From Eucalyptus grandis (lineage: Eukaryota > Streptophyta > Magnoliopsida > Myrtales > Myrtaceae): DNA of 64,000 nucleotides. Shown piece by piece: positions 11,189 through 22,610 of this stretch. Location of the stretch: the NCBI RefSeq assembly GCF_016545825.1, contig NC_052616.1, positions 39,581,871 through 39,645,870 on the forward strand. The letters are read 5' to 3'. The position numbers were made by a program, and so were the translations under genes. Positions within the stretch are counted from its first letter, which is position 1; each line of letters begins with the position of its first letter. The notes beneath the pieces are model-generated. The model saw nothing but the letters and a program-made list of their open reading frames with translations. It did no database searches and was not told where the DNA came from.

Positions 11189-12690
11189 ATGATGGCGTTA
11201 TTTACTGATTTCTCTAATCAAGTTAAAAATCTGACGCCTATAGCTCCTGTTGCTCCTGCCACAAATTCTTCTACCACACATTCTGATGTGCTAGTTACTA
11301 AACCCATGGGCAAAGGACCTGTTGAAGAGGTTCCTACTACCGTCCTGATGGTCATTGATCTAGAGGCTCCATTTAAAGAGACTCCAACTCCATATTTTGA
11401 TGAAGAAGGTTCAAAACGTCTCGCGAAGATTCAGGAATGCCTTTGCATGCTATGAGGCTACCAACGTTAGGGGTTTAACAAACTGTCGCCCTTTGCTAAA
11501 GTCAAGATCCCCAAATTCTACAAGGAGCTAGAGTTCACAAGAAAGTATGACGATATTGGGTGCCCAAAGACTCATTTGAAGTATTATCTAGGCAAGATGG
11601 CCCGTTATTCTAACAATCCTCTACTCATGATTAACTCTTTTCAAGATAGCCTGGTTGGTTCTACGCTAACATAGTTTATTAAGTTGGAGTTGGAAAAGAT
11701 CCATACTTAGGAGGATCTTGTCAATGAATTCTTGCAACAATATAAGTTAAACATTGAAATTGCCTCGACTCGAGAGAAGTTAGTTTAGGTCAAAAAAGAA
11801 GGACTAAAACATTCAGAGCGTGTGCTCAAAGGTGGAGACCACTGTGTCTCAAGTGAAAATACCATTGTCTGAGAAAGAGGCCATGAAATTGTTTCTTCAA
11901 GCCATGCCTTAGGACTTTTTGAAAAGATGTATAATCACATCTTTATTAACCGCATTAGTGGAGTTGGGTGAACGCATTGAGGGGATCATGCGAGAAGGAA
12001 GGTTGGCTAAGACCAGGAATCGTAGGTATGCCCCAAAGAAAGACAATGAGTCAATTGTGGAGATTGCTTATATATAGAATTCTTCATCTCAGAAAGTATA
12101 CAATCCTCTTGCTCATAAACCTATTGTGGTGGTCAAGAATTCTTCCCAAAATTTCAATCGCAAAGGAAAAGTCCCACAAAGTTGATTTACTCCATTTTTT
12201 AGACTCATGTCTCAGTTACTTTCGATACTAATGAAAGTCATCTCATGACGAGAGAAATCCGAAAGGATAATCCACCAAAGTTTTCTAAGTTCGACCCTAA
12301 TAAGACGTGCTAATATCACATGGGAGAGAAGGGTCATCATGTGGATAATTGCTTTGCACTCCGTTCCAAGATCTAGAACTTGTTGGATAAGAAACTACCG
12401 AAACTACTCACCTTTTAAGGATTTGATGCCGAATGTCTAACAAAATCTCCTTTTGAAACACATTGAAGATGTCAGCATGAGTTTTCGGGATAAGGACAAG
12501 CGTATATTTCTCACAAATATGCATAAGTTGAAGCAAATTGTGTCCCTCATTGATCACCAAAGGAAGGGTAATGTCACTCGCGATAAGAAGATAGCTTGCC
12601 TAGGTAAGTTGGTTGAGCTAGGAATCTTCCAATACCACCCAAGAACTGATGACTTTAGTCAAGGTTGATTTGGTTGGTGAAGAAAATATT
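11189..12690 (+). pseudogene. Gag remnant of Tat element B
   Basis: Translating across stops gives gag features of the Tat lineage: KVKIPKFYKELEFTRKYDD, GCPKTHLKYYLGKMARYS, FQDSLVGS, EDLVNEFLQQYKLN. Later comes a zinc-knuckle-like segment around 12305-12350 (YHMGEKGHHVDNCFALR). Nearly every in-frame stop sits where the family has Trp or Gln: TAG for TGG before FIKLELEK and before EDLVNEF; TAG or TAA for CAG or CAA elsewhere. The ORF is therefore dead by point mutation rather than by rearrangement. Confidence 0.8.
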
Positions 12691-13384
12691 TTGAAGGTCA
12701 TAAAGAAAGCTGAGAACCCAAGTCGAGATGACATGCGAAAGAAGGATCATCGAGCCTTGAAAAGGAAGGCCCCATATACCAATACTCTGATAGCGATAGC
12801 AAGGATGAACATTGAGCTTTCCGCATGAACCATGAGTTTGTTAAAAAACCTCACAAGAGTGGTGAAGTAGTTTATATCCTTGGTCAACCAAGTGGAAAAT
12901 ACGACTTCAAGGTGAAGTTCACACGCCACTAAGTTTCTTTATTGATGTGAAGGATATTGTTCCAACTGGATGGGATGATGAAGGGGACCTCACTCCAACT
13001 TTGTCAAGGAATGAAGAAGCTTACTTTGATGATGATAATAAAGATGAGTGCAAAACCTCCCATTGGGGTCGAAAGTTTGTAAAGAAAGCCCGTGAGAAGA
13101 GTGAGGTAGTGGATACCTTTGGGCAATCAAGCAAGAAGTATTACTTTATGGTCAAGTATACTCCTCCTCCGAATTATTTCTAAAACCCCAAGGACATCGT
13201 CCCTACTGGATGGGTAAATGAATTTGACAATGACTTGGTACCCATGATTGAGTCTATTGTAATTGACCTAACCAAGAAGTATTCTCTCCCAAGACTTGCG
13301 TGATTGATGTTAATACTATTAAGATGACCTCATTAGTTGAACACTTTGAAGCCATGAAGATCTCAGGCATGGGTTTTAAACTCA
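12691..13384 (+). pseudogene. Gag-protease spacer of Tat element B
   Basis: Acidic, low-conservation coding remnant with several short open pieces, including 12947-13183, which carries the stretch DEGDLTPTLSRNEEAYFDDD. The words VPTGWDDEGDL and VPTGWVNEFDN recur (12958 and 13200), pointing to an internal duplication. Function is not assignable beyond position in the polyprotein. Confidence 0.5.
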
Positions 13385-14458
13385 TTGTTATTGAATTACC
13401 ACCTCAAGTCGGCGAATGTTCTAAAGCCAAGGTGCCTCCCACTCATAGAACCAAGGTGGTCACGTGAAATTATAAAGCCAATGAAATTAACGCCGTCACC
13501 CGATCGAGTCGAGTCTACCTACCACGTGAAGGTGTTGAGAAAAAAGGCCGTAACCGATGAGGAAGATGTACAACTCCTCAAAACACTCAAGACGAGTGAG
13601 GTAGAAGTGATAGAGCAGTTGTGCGAGATGCCTATTCAGATTTTCTTACTAGAGCTTTTTAAGTCTTCTGAGAAGCATAGAAACGCACTTTCTCAAAATC
13701 TTGAATGAGGTCCATGTGCCTGAAATCATTGGAGAGGTGCAATTAGAGGAATTTGTCAATGCAATACTTCTTAGATATCAAATATCCTTCTCTAAGAAAG
13801 ATCTTCCTCTTGAAGGCCAAGTGCACACTAAGGCATTTTATGTGTCTGCTCAATATTTTGGAGATAGGATTTTTAGAGCACCGATCAATAATGGTTCCAC
13901 ATTGAATATATGCCCTCTATCCACCCTTCATCAATTGGGGATAGGCATGGATAACGTTCTCCCTCCAAAAACCCCGGCTGAGCTTTTGATGGGATGAGAA
14001 AGGAAGCAATGGGAGAAATCGACCTACCATTGACCATCTGCCCATTACCATCACTTAAAATTTCCAAGTGCTTGATATCTTGAGCAACTTGAACCTACTA
14101 TTGGGATGTCCCTGTAGTCATGTTGCTGGAATCATTCCCTTCAGCCTTCATTAGATGATGAAACTCACTGTCAATAGTAAGATTGTGACCATCTGATGTG
14201 AGAGCAATGTGGAGACTTTCCACAATATCGCCCTACCCTACATTGAGCGAAATCAAGGGAGAGTTGAGCTATCATTCGTTTGAGCTTGAGTATGGTATTC
14301 ATGTGTCTACTAGGACAATTATGAGGAAGCCTCGGTTCTCAAAGGCCTCTTTAATGTCAAGTAAAGAGTTACTCAAAAACGAGTTCATTGTTGGTAAAGG
14401 CTTGGGCAAGCTTGCTCAAGGCATACCAAATCCCATTAAAGTGATCAAGAGGAACAAG
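13385..14458 (+). pseudogene. Protease region of Tat element B
   Basis: 13385-13708 carries the pre-protease helix (VTDEEDVQLLKTLKTSEVEV, then IEQLCEMPIQIFLLELF). A frame change follows near 13700, and 13701-13997 carries the retropepsin-like segment. Its active-site motif reads INNGSTLN where the family has Asp-Asn-Gly-Ser, so the catalytic Asp codon is now Asn (AAT). A glycine-rich G-patch-like stretch (GKGLGKLAQGIPNPIKV) at about 14392-14445 is the usual spacer before RT. The coding homology stops abruptly at 14458, where the LTR-like block begins. Confidence 0.75.
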
Positions 14459-17275
14459 TGTGACATCCTGAATTTTACCAACCCTATAAGTGTAATCGGA
14501 TTGATAAGAGCTTGGATTATTTTAAAGCAAGCCAGATGACAAGCTTGATGGGCCGTGAGGAAAGTATGGGCTTAAGTAGTTAATGGGTTGCACGAAGATA
14601 TCGAGCATGGGCTCGATCGATCAAAAGATAGGATATGGACTTGGGCTTGGCTTGGAGCAGGCTAAGAGTCGAGTTCATTAAAATTGTGAATTATGTCTAG
14701 TGGGTCGTGAAATGTCGTGGGATGAGCCCGGTGGTCCAGAGACGGGTATTTAGGCCTAAGAGCTTTAATTTTTGATTAAGTTTATAGATTACCGTTATGA
14801 GGGATTTAATTAGAAATTTTATTGAAAAACTTATAAACGATTGTACTTCTATTATCGAACACTAACTTTAGTAATTTCTCATGATTAATTCTTGTTTGTA
14901 TCATAGATTAGCGCTAAGACATTAACGAGTCAATTTGATTTGTGCAAACTCATAGATTCATATAGTTACGAGAGGATCGAAAATTTTATGGATTTGAAAC
15001 GAAACTAAGTAGAAGATGTTAGAATCTATTAGACTAATTAAAAACACATATTAGAACTTAATCTTAACCATTCTCGGGCACCAAGTGTCGACCATGAAGA
15101 AGAGTGCATGCATGGGAGCCACGACATTCATCTCTTCCCTCTCGGTTTCTCCCCAACTCAAAGCCTTCAGAGGAGACATCATTATTATCCATTTCTAATG
15201 ATTACTTCTCTTCTTGGGATTTAAAATAAAATCTACACATATTTGATTTTTTTCGTTAGAATTCACGTCATTCTCTTCTCCCCAAAATAGACCCAAAATT
15301 CTCTCTCTCCATTTTCTTCTTCCTCCCTCTCTCATTTGTGACCTGCATAGAAGCAGAACACAGTGACTTCAGCTTCTTCCTCTTCTTTTTGTGTGCATTT
15401 GAGGGCAGAATTCCGAAGAGTAGCGAGCCACCGGTAAGGAAATGATGAGGTCCTAAACTAGAATTTATCCACTATTTGTCGAGGGAACTTGCAAAGCATA
15501 CTGAATGGTGGAAGATTAAGTTTGATGCTTCTGTTTTGAGTTGGAATAGGTTAGATGGGCACTCAAATGAAGCTGTTAGTCTTTGCATGTGATGATTGGG
15601 GTTCGGATGGTCAAAGAACCAAGTGCGAGGGAGCTGAGTTGGTCGAGTTGGTGGGTAGATGATTGCTGAGTGATAGATGGGTGTTGCATGTTGCTTTTGA
15701 GGGGTCAAGACATGAATACTAGCCTCGAGTTGAGCTATGGGTTGCTGTGTGTAGTTGATGAGTTAATGAGATCACTTTTAGGTTCTGTTAGAGAGGTTTC
15801 AAGGTACTAAAAGAGGTTGTAGATGAACAAAATAATTTGATTGAGCTGTAGATGGGAACAGTGGCTCGGGATGTTTTGTTCGAGAAAGACAGAGATAAAA
15901 AAATTACTAGTTTATGCACCACTTGGGGTTTTAAAGGTGTAGTTAAAGGAAAGAACTAATTTTCTTAGGAGTGCACCAACTATTTTAGGCTTCGACTACT
16001 AGTTGTAGAGATTTTCTAGCAATAAATTGCTGGTGAGAACATTCCTCCCTTAAAACAGCAAATTGACCTGCAAAAAAATAGTAGAACCATAGGTAGTTCT
16101 ATGGATTTTATGAAATTTTCTAGATGGATTTGGACCTTAAACTCTGCATGAAAATTTTAGGACACATCTTTACAAACAACATATCAAAATTTGATAACAA
16201 ACAGTTGAGATTTGGGTAGTGAAATGATCCTTCTTCAATAGGCACTCAATCTGGAAGTTGTTGCAAAATTTAGGGGTAGGGGTAAAGACAGCAAATTACT
16301 GCTCTTTATACAATGAGACATAGGCCTAGGTTTCTTCATGAAAAATGTTAATCTATGTCTCTTCTGTAACATACTAAAATTTTGCAGCACTTCAATGAGA
16401 TTTGATGCACTTTCTGCTTCTGTGATTGAAACTACCCATGTTGGCTTGTATCTTGCCTTGATCCAAGACTGTGCAATGGATGCCATGCCTCTTATACCTA
16501 ATTTTCATGGCATATAGGGAGTCTAATGGTCTTGTAATAATGGTTAGTTTGTGCATGAGCATGCCTCTTCTATAATTCGAAGTGTGGTCAGTGTATGGTT
16601 ACTAATTGTAGCATGTGTGTTGAATGGGTGCGACATGAATGAAATGTTGTGTGAACATGAGTGCTGCTTGAAGTGATTATGTGCTCTTGAGGTCTTATAC
16701 ATGTTGTGATGTGATATAAGTCAGAGGTGTGATGTGTGGAATGTGTGAATTAAATGAGTAAGAGATTTCCATCGGTACTAAGATGCTAGTGATGCCCTGG
16801 GGAGTGGGATGCTCATGCTGTGTGAACTTTGATGCCTCAATTGAGTGAGATAGTGGGATGCCTCGAAGTTGAGATGCCCCTATGTGTGATTAGGGATGCC
16901 TTAGTTATGGGATATTGGAATGCCTCGGAGTGAGATGCCCCATACTGCGTGATCTTGGGATGCTTCAATTGTGTGATACTGGGATGCCTCAGAGTGAGAT
17001 GCCCATGATAGAAATATCGTGGAAGTTCAGATGTGGGATTCCGAAAGTGACTCGATCAGGCCGGGTTGCATTCCGGTGGGTAAACTGATTGAGGGTTGAC
17101 TTTGATATACACACTATAATATAAATTCCACTTGGCGTGTGAGTTTGCCTATTGTTGTCACATCTCATCTTAGTTCAAATTCAAAGCATGAGGTATACAT
17201 GTGCATTTAGCATGTTTGTTAGATCCGATATCCTGAGATGGAAAAGACATGCATAGCCCTAATTTGGGTCTTACA
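14459..17275 (+). mobile_element. LTR-like block interrupting Tat element B
   Basis: It starts TGTGACATCC, the same ten bases that open the solo LTR at 40362, and ends near GGGTCTTACA. It is noncoding, with a pyrimidine-rich leader-like part (15110-15440) and a minisatellite-like zone of GATGCCTC/GATGCCC phrases (16760-17010). No matching target duplication is seen (ACAAG left, CCAAT right), and the RT of element B is missing across it. Either the insertion was followed by deletion, or one boundary is wrong. Short open frames inside are not supported as genes. Confidence 0.5.
16760..17010. repeat. Degenerate minisatellite of GGATGCCTC...GAGATGCCC phrases
   Basis: About six irregular repeats of a roughly 40-bp phrase (TGGGATGCCTC, GAGTGAGATGCCC, GTGTGAT) in the right third of the LTR-like block. 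The same kind of phrase (GAATGCCTCGTGATGC, GAGATGCCC) occurs at 57-95 near the window start, linking the two LTRs. Confidence 0.6.
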
Positions 17276-18150
17276 CCAATTGAGACAATATACTCTTCAC
17301 CATCGCATTCTGCTAATGATTGAGAATGACCCGATCAAATATCTTTTTGATAAGTCTGCATTGGTTGGAAGGTTTGCCATATGGCAAATATTACTCTCCG
17401 AGTTGGATATTTGAAGTATGGCACAAAAGTCTATCAAGGGACGAACTATAATTGATATGTCAATAGAAAATCCCGAGAAGTCTAATGAGTGGGATTAAGT
17501 TGATGAATGGATTTAGCTAGTCTCACATGATAAGTGAACCATGTATTTTGATGACGTTATTAACCTTTTTGGTTCCAGCACTAGAGCAATTTTAATATCC
17601 CCATAAGGTCAACATTACCCAATAGCTGCAAAGTTGATGTTCCATTGTACCAATAATATTTCTGAATATGAGGCCTATATCCTTAGTCTACAGTTGGCCA
17701 TTAATATGAAAGTCAAAAAACTTCAAGTTTATGGCAATTCCACATTCATCATCCTCTAGACGGGAGGTGAATGGCAAACACGAGACACAAAGTTAATTCC
17801 TTACCAAGAATATCTCGAGGACCTGATAAAGGAATTTTACGAAATCTCTTTTGGTTATTTGCCAAGATCGCAAAATCAATTTGTTGATGCCCTGATGACT
17901 TTATCATCAATGTTACAAGCAACTAAAGGCTTGAACATTGATCCTTTACAAATCGACATCTTGAAGAAGCCTGCTTATTGCATGATGATTGAAGAAGAAC
18001 CTGATGATCAACCTTGGTATTACGATATTGTGAATTACCTTCAAGAGGGTAAATTTCCCCAAGGGAGTCAAGCTAATGATTGGCATCTAAAGTCTTCCTC
18101 AGTGGAAGAGCCCTTTATAAAAGGTATTTTGATTTGGTTTTACTAAAGTG
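17276..18150 (+). pseudogene. RNase H region of Tat element B
   Basis: Translation across stops gives the end of the RT/RNase H module (DPIKYLFDKSALVGRFA, WQILLSEL), then MYFDD for the RNase H start, YPIAAKLMF, NISEYEAYILSLQLAINMKV and LPRSQNQFVDALMTLSS. A TAG stop replaces the expected Gln after STFIIL near 17757. The remaining open frame, 17859-18146, covers the RNase H end and the linker to integrase. Confidence 0.8.
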
Positions 18151-18180
18151 TGTTGATGCATAAGAAGCCAAACTCTTGAT

Positions 18181-19241
18181 GAAAAAGAAACATGAAGGAG
18201 AGTGTGGCTCTCATATGAATGGTCATCTCTTGGCAATAAAAATATGAAGTTAGGCTACTATTGATTGACAATGGAAGCCAATTGTATTCAACATGTGAGG
18301 TACTATCACTAATGCCAAGTCTATGGAGACAAAATCAACACTCCTAATGAATTGTATTAAATGTCCAAGTCTTGGCCTTTCTTAACGTGGGGCATTGACA
18401 TCATTGGACCGATTAATCCTAAAGTGTCGAACGAATATCACTTTATTTTGGTAGCTATCTATTACTTTACCCAATGGATTAAAGCTAATTCTTATACTCA
18501 TATCACTACAAAGAGTGTGGCAAAGTTCATACATCGTGATATCATCGCTTGATATGGAGTTCCTGAAGTGATCATCATTGATAATGAATCAAATTTGAAT
18601 AACAAGATAGTGGACGAACTACTCAATGAGTTCCATATTCGTCACTTGAACTTTTCTTCTTATCGCCCACAAATAAATGGAGCTGTGGAAGCGGAAAATA
18701 AGAACATCATGAATATTTTAGCCAAAACGGCTGAAAACTATCATGACCGGCATAATCGGTTGCCATATACTTTGATGACTTACCGAACTTCAATTCACAC
18801 TTCAACTAAGGCAACACCATATACTTCGATGTATGGAATGGAAGCTGTTCTACTCGTGGAAGTAGAAATCCATTCACTAAGGATACTTTCTCAAGTCAAG
18901 CTCTCTAAAATTGAATGGGTTCAATAAAGATTTAAACAACTCAATATGATTGTTGAAAAGAGGGTAAAAACCCTATTGCCATGGACAAAGCTATCAAAAA
19001 GGAGTAGCCAAGCTGTTCAACCACAAAGTTCGACCGAGACAATTTGAGATTAATGATCTTGTCATAAGAAAGTTCTTACCTATCATTCCAAATCGACGTG
19101 GGAAGTTCACTCCAAACTTCGAAGGTCTATATGTTGTAAAGAAGGTGCTACCGAGGGGAACATTGATTCTTGTAGAGATGGATGGTCAAGAATTGTTAAG
19201 ACTTGTAAATGCTAATGTTGTCAAGAAATGTTATCCTTGAA
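18181..19241 (+). pseudogene. Integrase region of Tat element B
   Basis: Collinear with element A at 2168-3176. It shows the zinc-binding segment, the core with Asp in GIDIIG, the second Asp in IIIDNESN (lost in A), and the Glu in AVEAENKN, so the DDE triad is still encoded. Stops at the CHQCQ motif, before MSKSW, in IIA*YGV and in WVQ*RF each correspond to CAA, CGA or CAG-type codons that are intact in element A. Two main open pieces remain (18361-18552 and 18568-18927). The C-terminal domain follows with frameshifts. Confidence 0.85.
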
Positions 19242-19363
19242 TAAAGTGAAAGGCCTTTGAGTGGCTTTTGGATTGAATCTGAGCCACTTTAGGACATTTG
19301 CACCATGTATTTCATGCATACATGTTGCATTTTTATATTTGTTCATTTTGCAAGTACCAAAAG

Positions 19364-19879
19364 ATCTCCAAGGAATCCTGAGCATTTGGCTAAACTCATA
19401 ATGGTGTGTGCGCGAACACCCAAATTTTATGTTGCTCTAAATGGTGAGTTATATGGTTTCTTCCCAAGCGGTAGGGGTATCCGTGAGGGCGATCCCATGT
19501 CTCCATACCTATTCACGCTGGTGATGGAGGTATTCACTGGGATCCTTAATCTTCAAACCCAGCGGCCTGAGTTTAATTTTTTCTGGCGGTGCAAGCCCTC
19601 TCAACTGTCCCATCTCTTTTTTTTTGCGGATGATGTTCTTCTCTTCTTAGAGGTGAATATGACATCCTTGTCCCTGCTAAAGGATGACATTTCTTGGTTC
19701 TCTCAATGGAGTGGCCTAGTCCTGAACCTTCACAAGAGTGAGATTTTCTTCTCTGGCGTCCCAGGCGGATGCTCGGACTAGCATCAAGAATTTCTTTGGT
19801 TTCTAGGAAGGATCCCTTCCCTTTCGATATTTGGGAGTGCCTATTATTGCTTCAAGATTATGTAAGGCTGAATGTGCAA
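19364..19879 (+). pseudogene. LINE (L1-like non-LTR) reverse transcriptase fragment
   Basis: An open stretch to 19781 encodes RT fingers/palm motifs: ALNGELYGFFPSGRGIREGD, PMSPYLFTLVMEVF and the catalytic FFADDVLLF, then LNLHKSEIFFSG. The homology continues after a TAG into EGSLPFRYLGVPII (about 19806-19850). It is 5'- and 3'-truncated: the left edge abuts Tat 3' sequence near 19360, and the right edge stops at the inverted LTR end at 19880. No endonuclease domain or poly(A) tail is present here. Confidence 0.85.
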
Positions 19880-20190
19880 TGTCGCGACCTAAATTTCAGG
19901 TAAATCACCTAGGATTTGGCTAATGGATTACTAAGCCCAAAATTAATTTGGGCTCTCCTAAGCCCATACCAATTTGCGACTTAAGTTCAAGTTCTTAACA
20001 TGCATGTGATTTTTTAAATTAAGAGTCATCACTAATCTATTTTTCGTGGATCGATTAGAAACCCAAGTAAAGTAACGGGAGATTTACTTTACTCCTATGA
20101 ATTAGAGATTGTGAGTTCGGGGACTTGATTATCCTAGATTTCTCTAACACCCTTTCGGTACCTTTCTTTTTTATTTCGAAAAAATATTTT
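19880..20190 (-). mobile_element. Inverted end of a Tat-type LTR
   Basis: Read on the minus strand, it runs through GGTACCGAAAGGGTGTTAG, AAGTCCCCGAAC, GGGTTTCTAATCGA and closes on AGGTCGCGACA at 19880. These words appear in the same order at about 9640-10251 in the plus-strand LTR. The LTR may extend rightwards beyond 20190, but its other end was not found. Confidence 0.6.
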
Positions 20191-21428
20191 GCACATAGGT
20201 CGACTTTAAGTAGAGGAGCTAGAACACTTTTTGAACCCTCTCTCCCAAACATTTCACTACATGTTCTGTTTGTATTTTGATGAAGTGTAAATGATATGCA
20301 TGCAGGTCAAAGCAAGTTGGTAAGTTATATGTGTCTCAAATGGTTATCACATGGAAGGATATAAAAGCATATTTTTCTTTACCTTATACTTTTTAAATTA
20401 AATGCTAATAAGTGGAATTTGAGATCGTATTTCTATAGATGTGCATGGTTAAAGCATTTGGAGGAATGGAATGAACGTAGCAGGGTCGGCTGTGGATGCC
20501 AATTTTGGCTTGGGCCGTGTGTGACTTATTTATCATTCATTCTTAGGACTTATCATTTAGTTGAAATTTGTTTTCATGTTGCATTCCAACATAGGAAGTG
20601 GCGCTATTAGGACGCTACACAACGACCTTTGCCAGAAATGGGAGACGGCAACAACCCTCTCCTAAATCTAGACAAGGGTCATTCAGGGTCCTAGGTGAGG
20701 TGCTAGAGACCTCGCTAGCAATCATCGCCACCCTATGGGCAATGAGGACTATAGGCAAGATGGCTCCATCTTTCCTGTGTGTTTGCCTTTTAAAAAAAAA
20801 TCTTTTTAAAGTATAGTTTAATCAAAATTTAAATTGAAAATGTACTTGGACGAAAATATCCTTGAACGATCGAATATTTTGCCGACTAGTGAGCTGGCAA
20901 AATTAGGCCTTTATTTGAAATAGTTATAATCACTTTAGGCCCTTACTTGACAAAATGAGAGTACTCTAGACTCTTATTTGAAACAAATTCAACTTCAAGC
21001 CCTTATTTGAGAAAATAATGACACTTCAAGCCCTTCTTTGGAATTTTCCAATAAAATAATGAAGGGTTTTAGCCATTATAAAGTCGTTACAAGGCCATTA
21101 AAAGACTGTTATATAGTCGTGACAAAATAATGACTTTCATGATAGTTATAATTTCTATCAAAGTCGTTACTTTCAAAAATATTCCAAAATTGTTAAAATA
21201 TTTAATAATTAAAATTATATTTGCATGGTAATAGTTATTGAAATTGAAACTATGTGCACTACTGTAAAAGTATAATGAATTTTTTTGATTTGATCGGATC
21301 AAGTTGCTTCATTTGCAACAATATCAACACTTAACCATCACCCCCATTGTTATACTAAATTATAGGGAAATTTGTCCCAAAAGTCCTAAATTTATCGTAC
21401 TTTTGTTAATTTAGGTAAAAAAATTTAG
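20191..21428. other. No gene seen; degenerate repeat sequence
   Basis: AT-rich stretch. At 20900-21060 the phrase AGGCCCTTATTTGA(A)A recurs three to four times, and its reverse complement appears at 31760-31920, so it is probably a transposon end. The open frames at 20419-20816 are short and unconvincing. Confidence 0.4.
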
Positions 21429-22037
21429 GGAAAAAAGCCACGAAAATCCCGAACTTTGCCCAAAGTGACACATTTACCCCAAACTTTTTTTATGACGTGA
21501 AAAACCCCAAACTTTCCAAACCGTGACACATTTACCCCAAACTTTTTTTGTGATACAAAAATCCTAAACTTTCGTTATGTGACACATTTACCCCAAAATT
21601 AGAGGGCATTTTGGTCTTTTCATTTAAAAATTTTAAAATTTTAAAATTTTTTAAAATTTTTAAAATTTTTCTTTTCTTTTCTCTTCCCTCCGTCGGCCAG
21701 CCGGCAAAGGGAAGCCGGCGTCAGTGAGGGCCGCCCTCGCCGGCGACGGGCGAGGGTGTCCTGCCCTCGTCGATCCGGTGAGGGCCGTCCTTGCGGCGAC
21801 GGGTGAGGATGGCTCACCCGCGCTGGGCGAGGGTGTCCCTGCCCTCGCCAGACCGTGCCCTCGCCCAACACTGGCGAGGTCGCTAGACGCCGGCTTCCCT
21901 CCGCCATGGCCAACGGAGGGAAGAAGAAGAAAAAGAAAAAAAAAAAGAAGAAAAAATATAATAAAAAGACAAAAATGCCCTTGATGGGGTAAATGTGTCA
22001 CGGTTTGGAAAGTTCGGGATTTTTCGTGGCTTTTTCC
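21429..22037. mobile_element. Foldback Mutator-like MITE (609 bp) with 9-bp target duplication
   Basis: The left end GGAAAAAAGCCACGAAAATC and the right end (reverse complement GGAAAAAGCCACGAAAAATC) form long terminal inverted repeats. These continue through CCCGAACTTT and GTGACACATTTACCCC. The symmetry goes on inward through pyrimidine/purine arms to the GC-rich centre (CTTCCCTCCGT, GGGAAGCCGGCGTC). Flanks are AAAATTTAG and AAAATTTCA, identical at seven of nine bases, fitting the 9-bp duplication of the Mutator superfamily. The Ala/Arg-rich frames across the GC core are not genes. Confidence 0.8.
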
Positions 22038-22409
22038 AAAATTTCAATTATGCTAATTGAGTTTTAAATCTTTTCACATTTTGTCAATTGAGTCTATTTG
22101 GTTAAGTTTGACTTAAAATCACTAACGTCGATATTGATTGTCTCATGTGGTGCAACCAACATTGATGTGGACAATTATAATATTTTAATTTTTTTCTAAA
22201 CTATTATTAATTTTTATTTTTTTATTTTTTTCATTTTCCTTTTTTTTTCTCTTCTTGTACAATTATTCCCTAGATCATAACAACACCCGTCTAGTCCACC
22301 ACTCTACCACCGCTTGTTCGGCTCAATCACTTGTGGTACCTTCCATACATATGAGTCTATGATGTAAGAGTTTTTTAGATGTGAGCTACATTGATTAATA
22401 TTATAATTT

Positions 22410-22610
22410 TATGGGATTAGTCTAATAAGGTGAGATATAAAGTTTTTAATTAGTTTAATATGAGATTGGCTAGTGTAGACTAAGTTGAGCCCAACCCATG
22501 ATGAGATGGCCTAGCTAAAAACTCTATGAATAGTGTTCAAATCTCTCCTCTAATTCCAACACACAATTATTGTCACGTAAAGAGCGTTTACTAAATGCTA
22601 AGGGTGAGGG
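22410..22610 (+). mobile_element. Ty1/copia LTR fragment
   Basis: It contains GGTGAGATATAAAG, TTGGCTAGTGTAGACT, a TATA-type CTATGAATAGTG, then TCAAATCTCTCCTCTAA and GAGCGTTTAC. The reverse complement of 40169-40361 shows the same words in the same order, so these are diverged copies of one LTR in opposite orientation. Ends were not fixed. Confidence 0.6.

Noticed and set aside
21641..22001. Ala/Arg/Gly-rich open frames on both strands
   Set aside because: Caused by the GC-rich palindromic core of a MITE.
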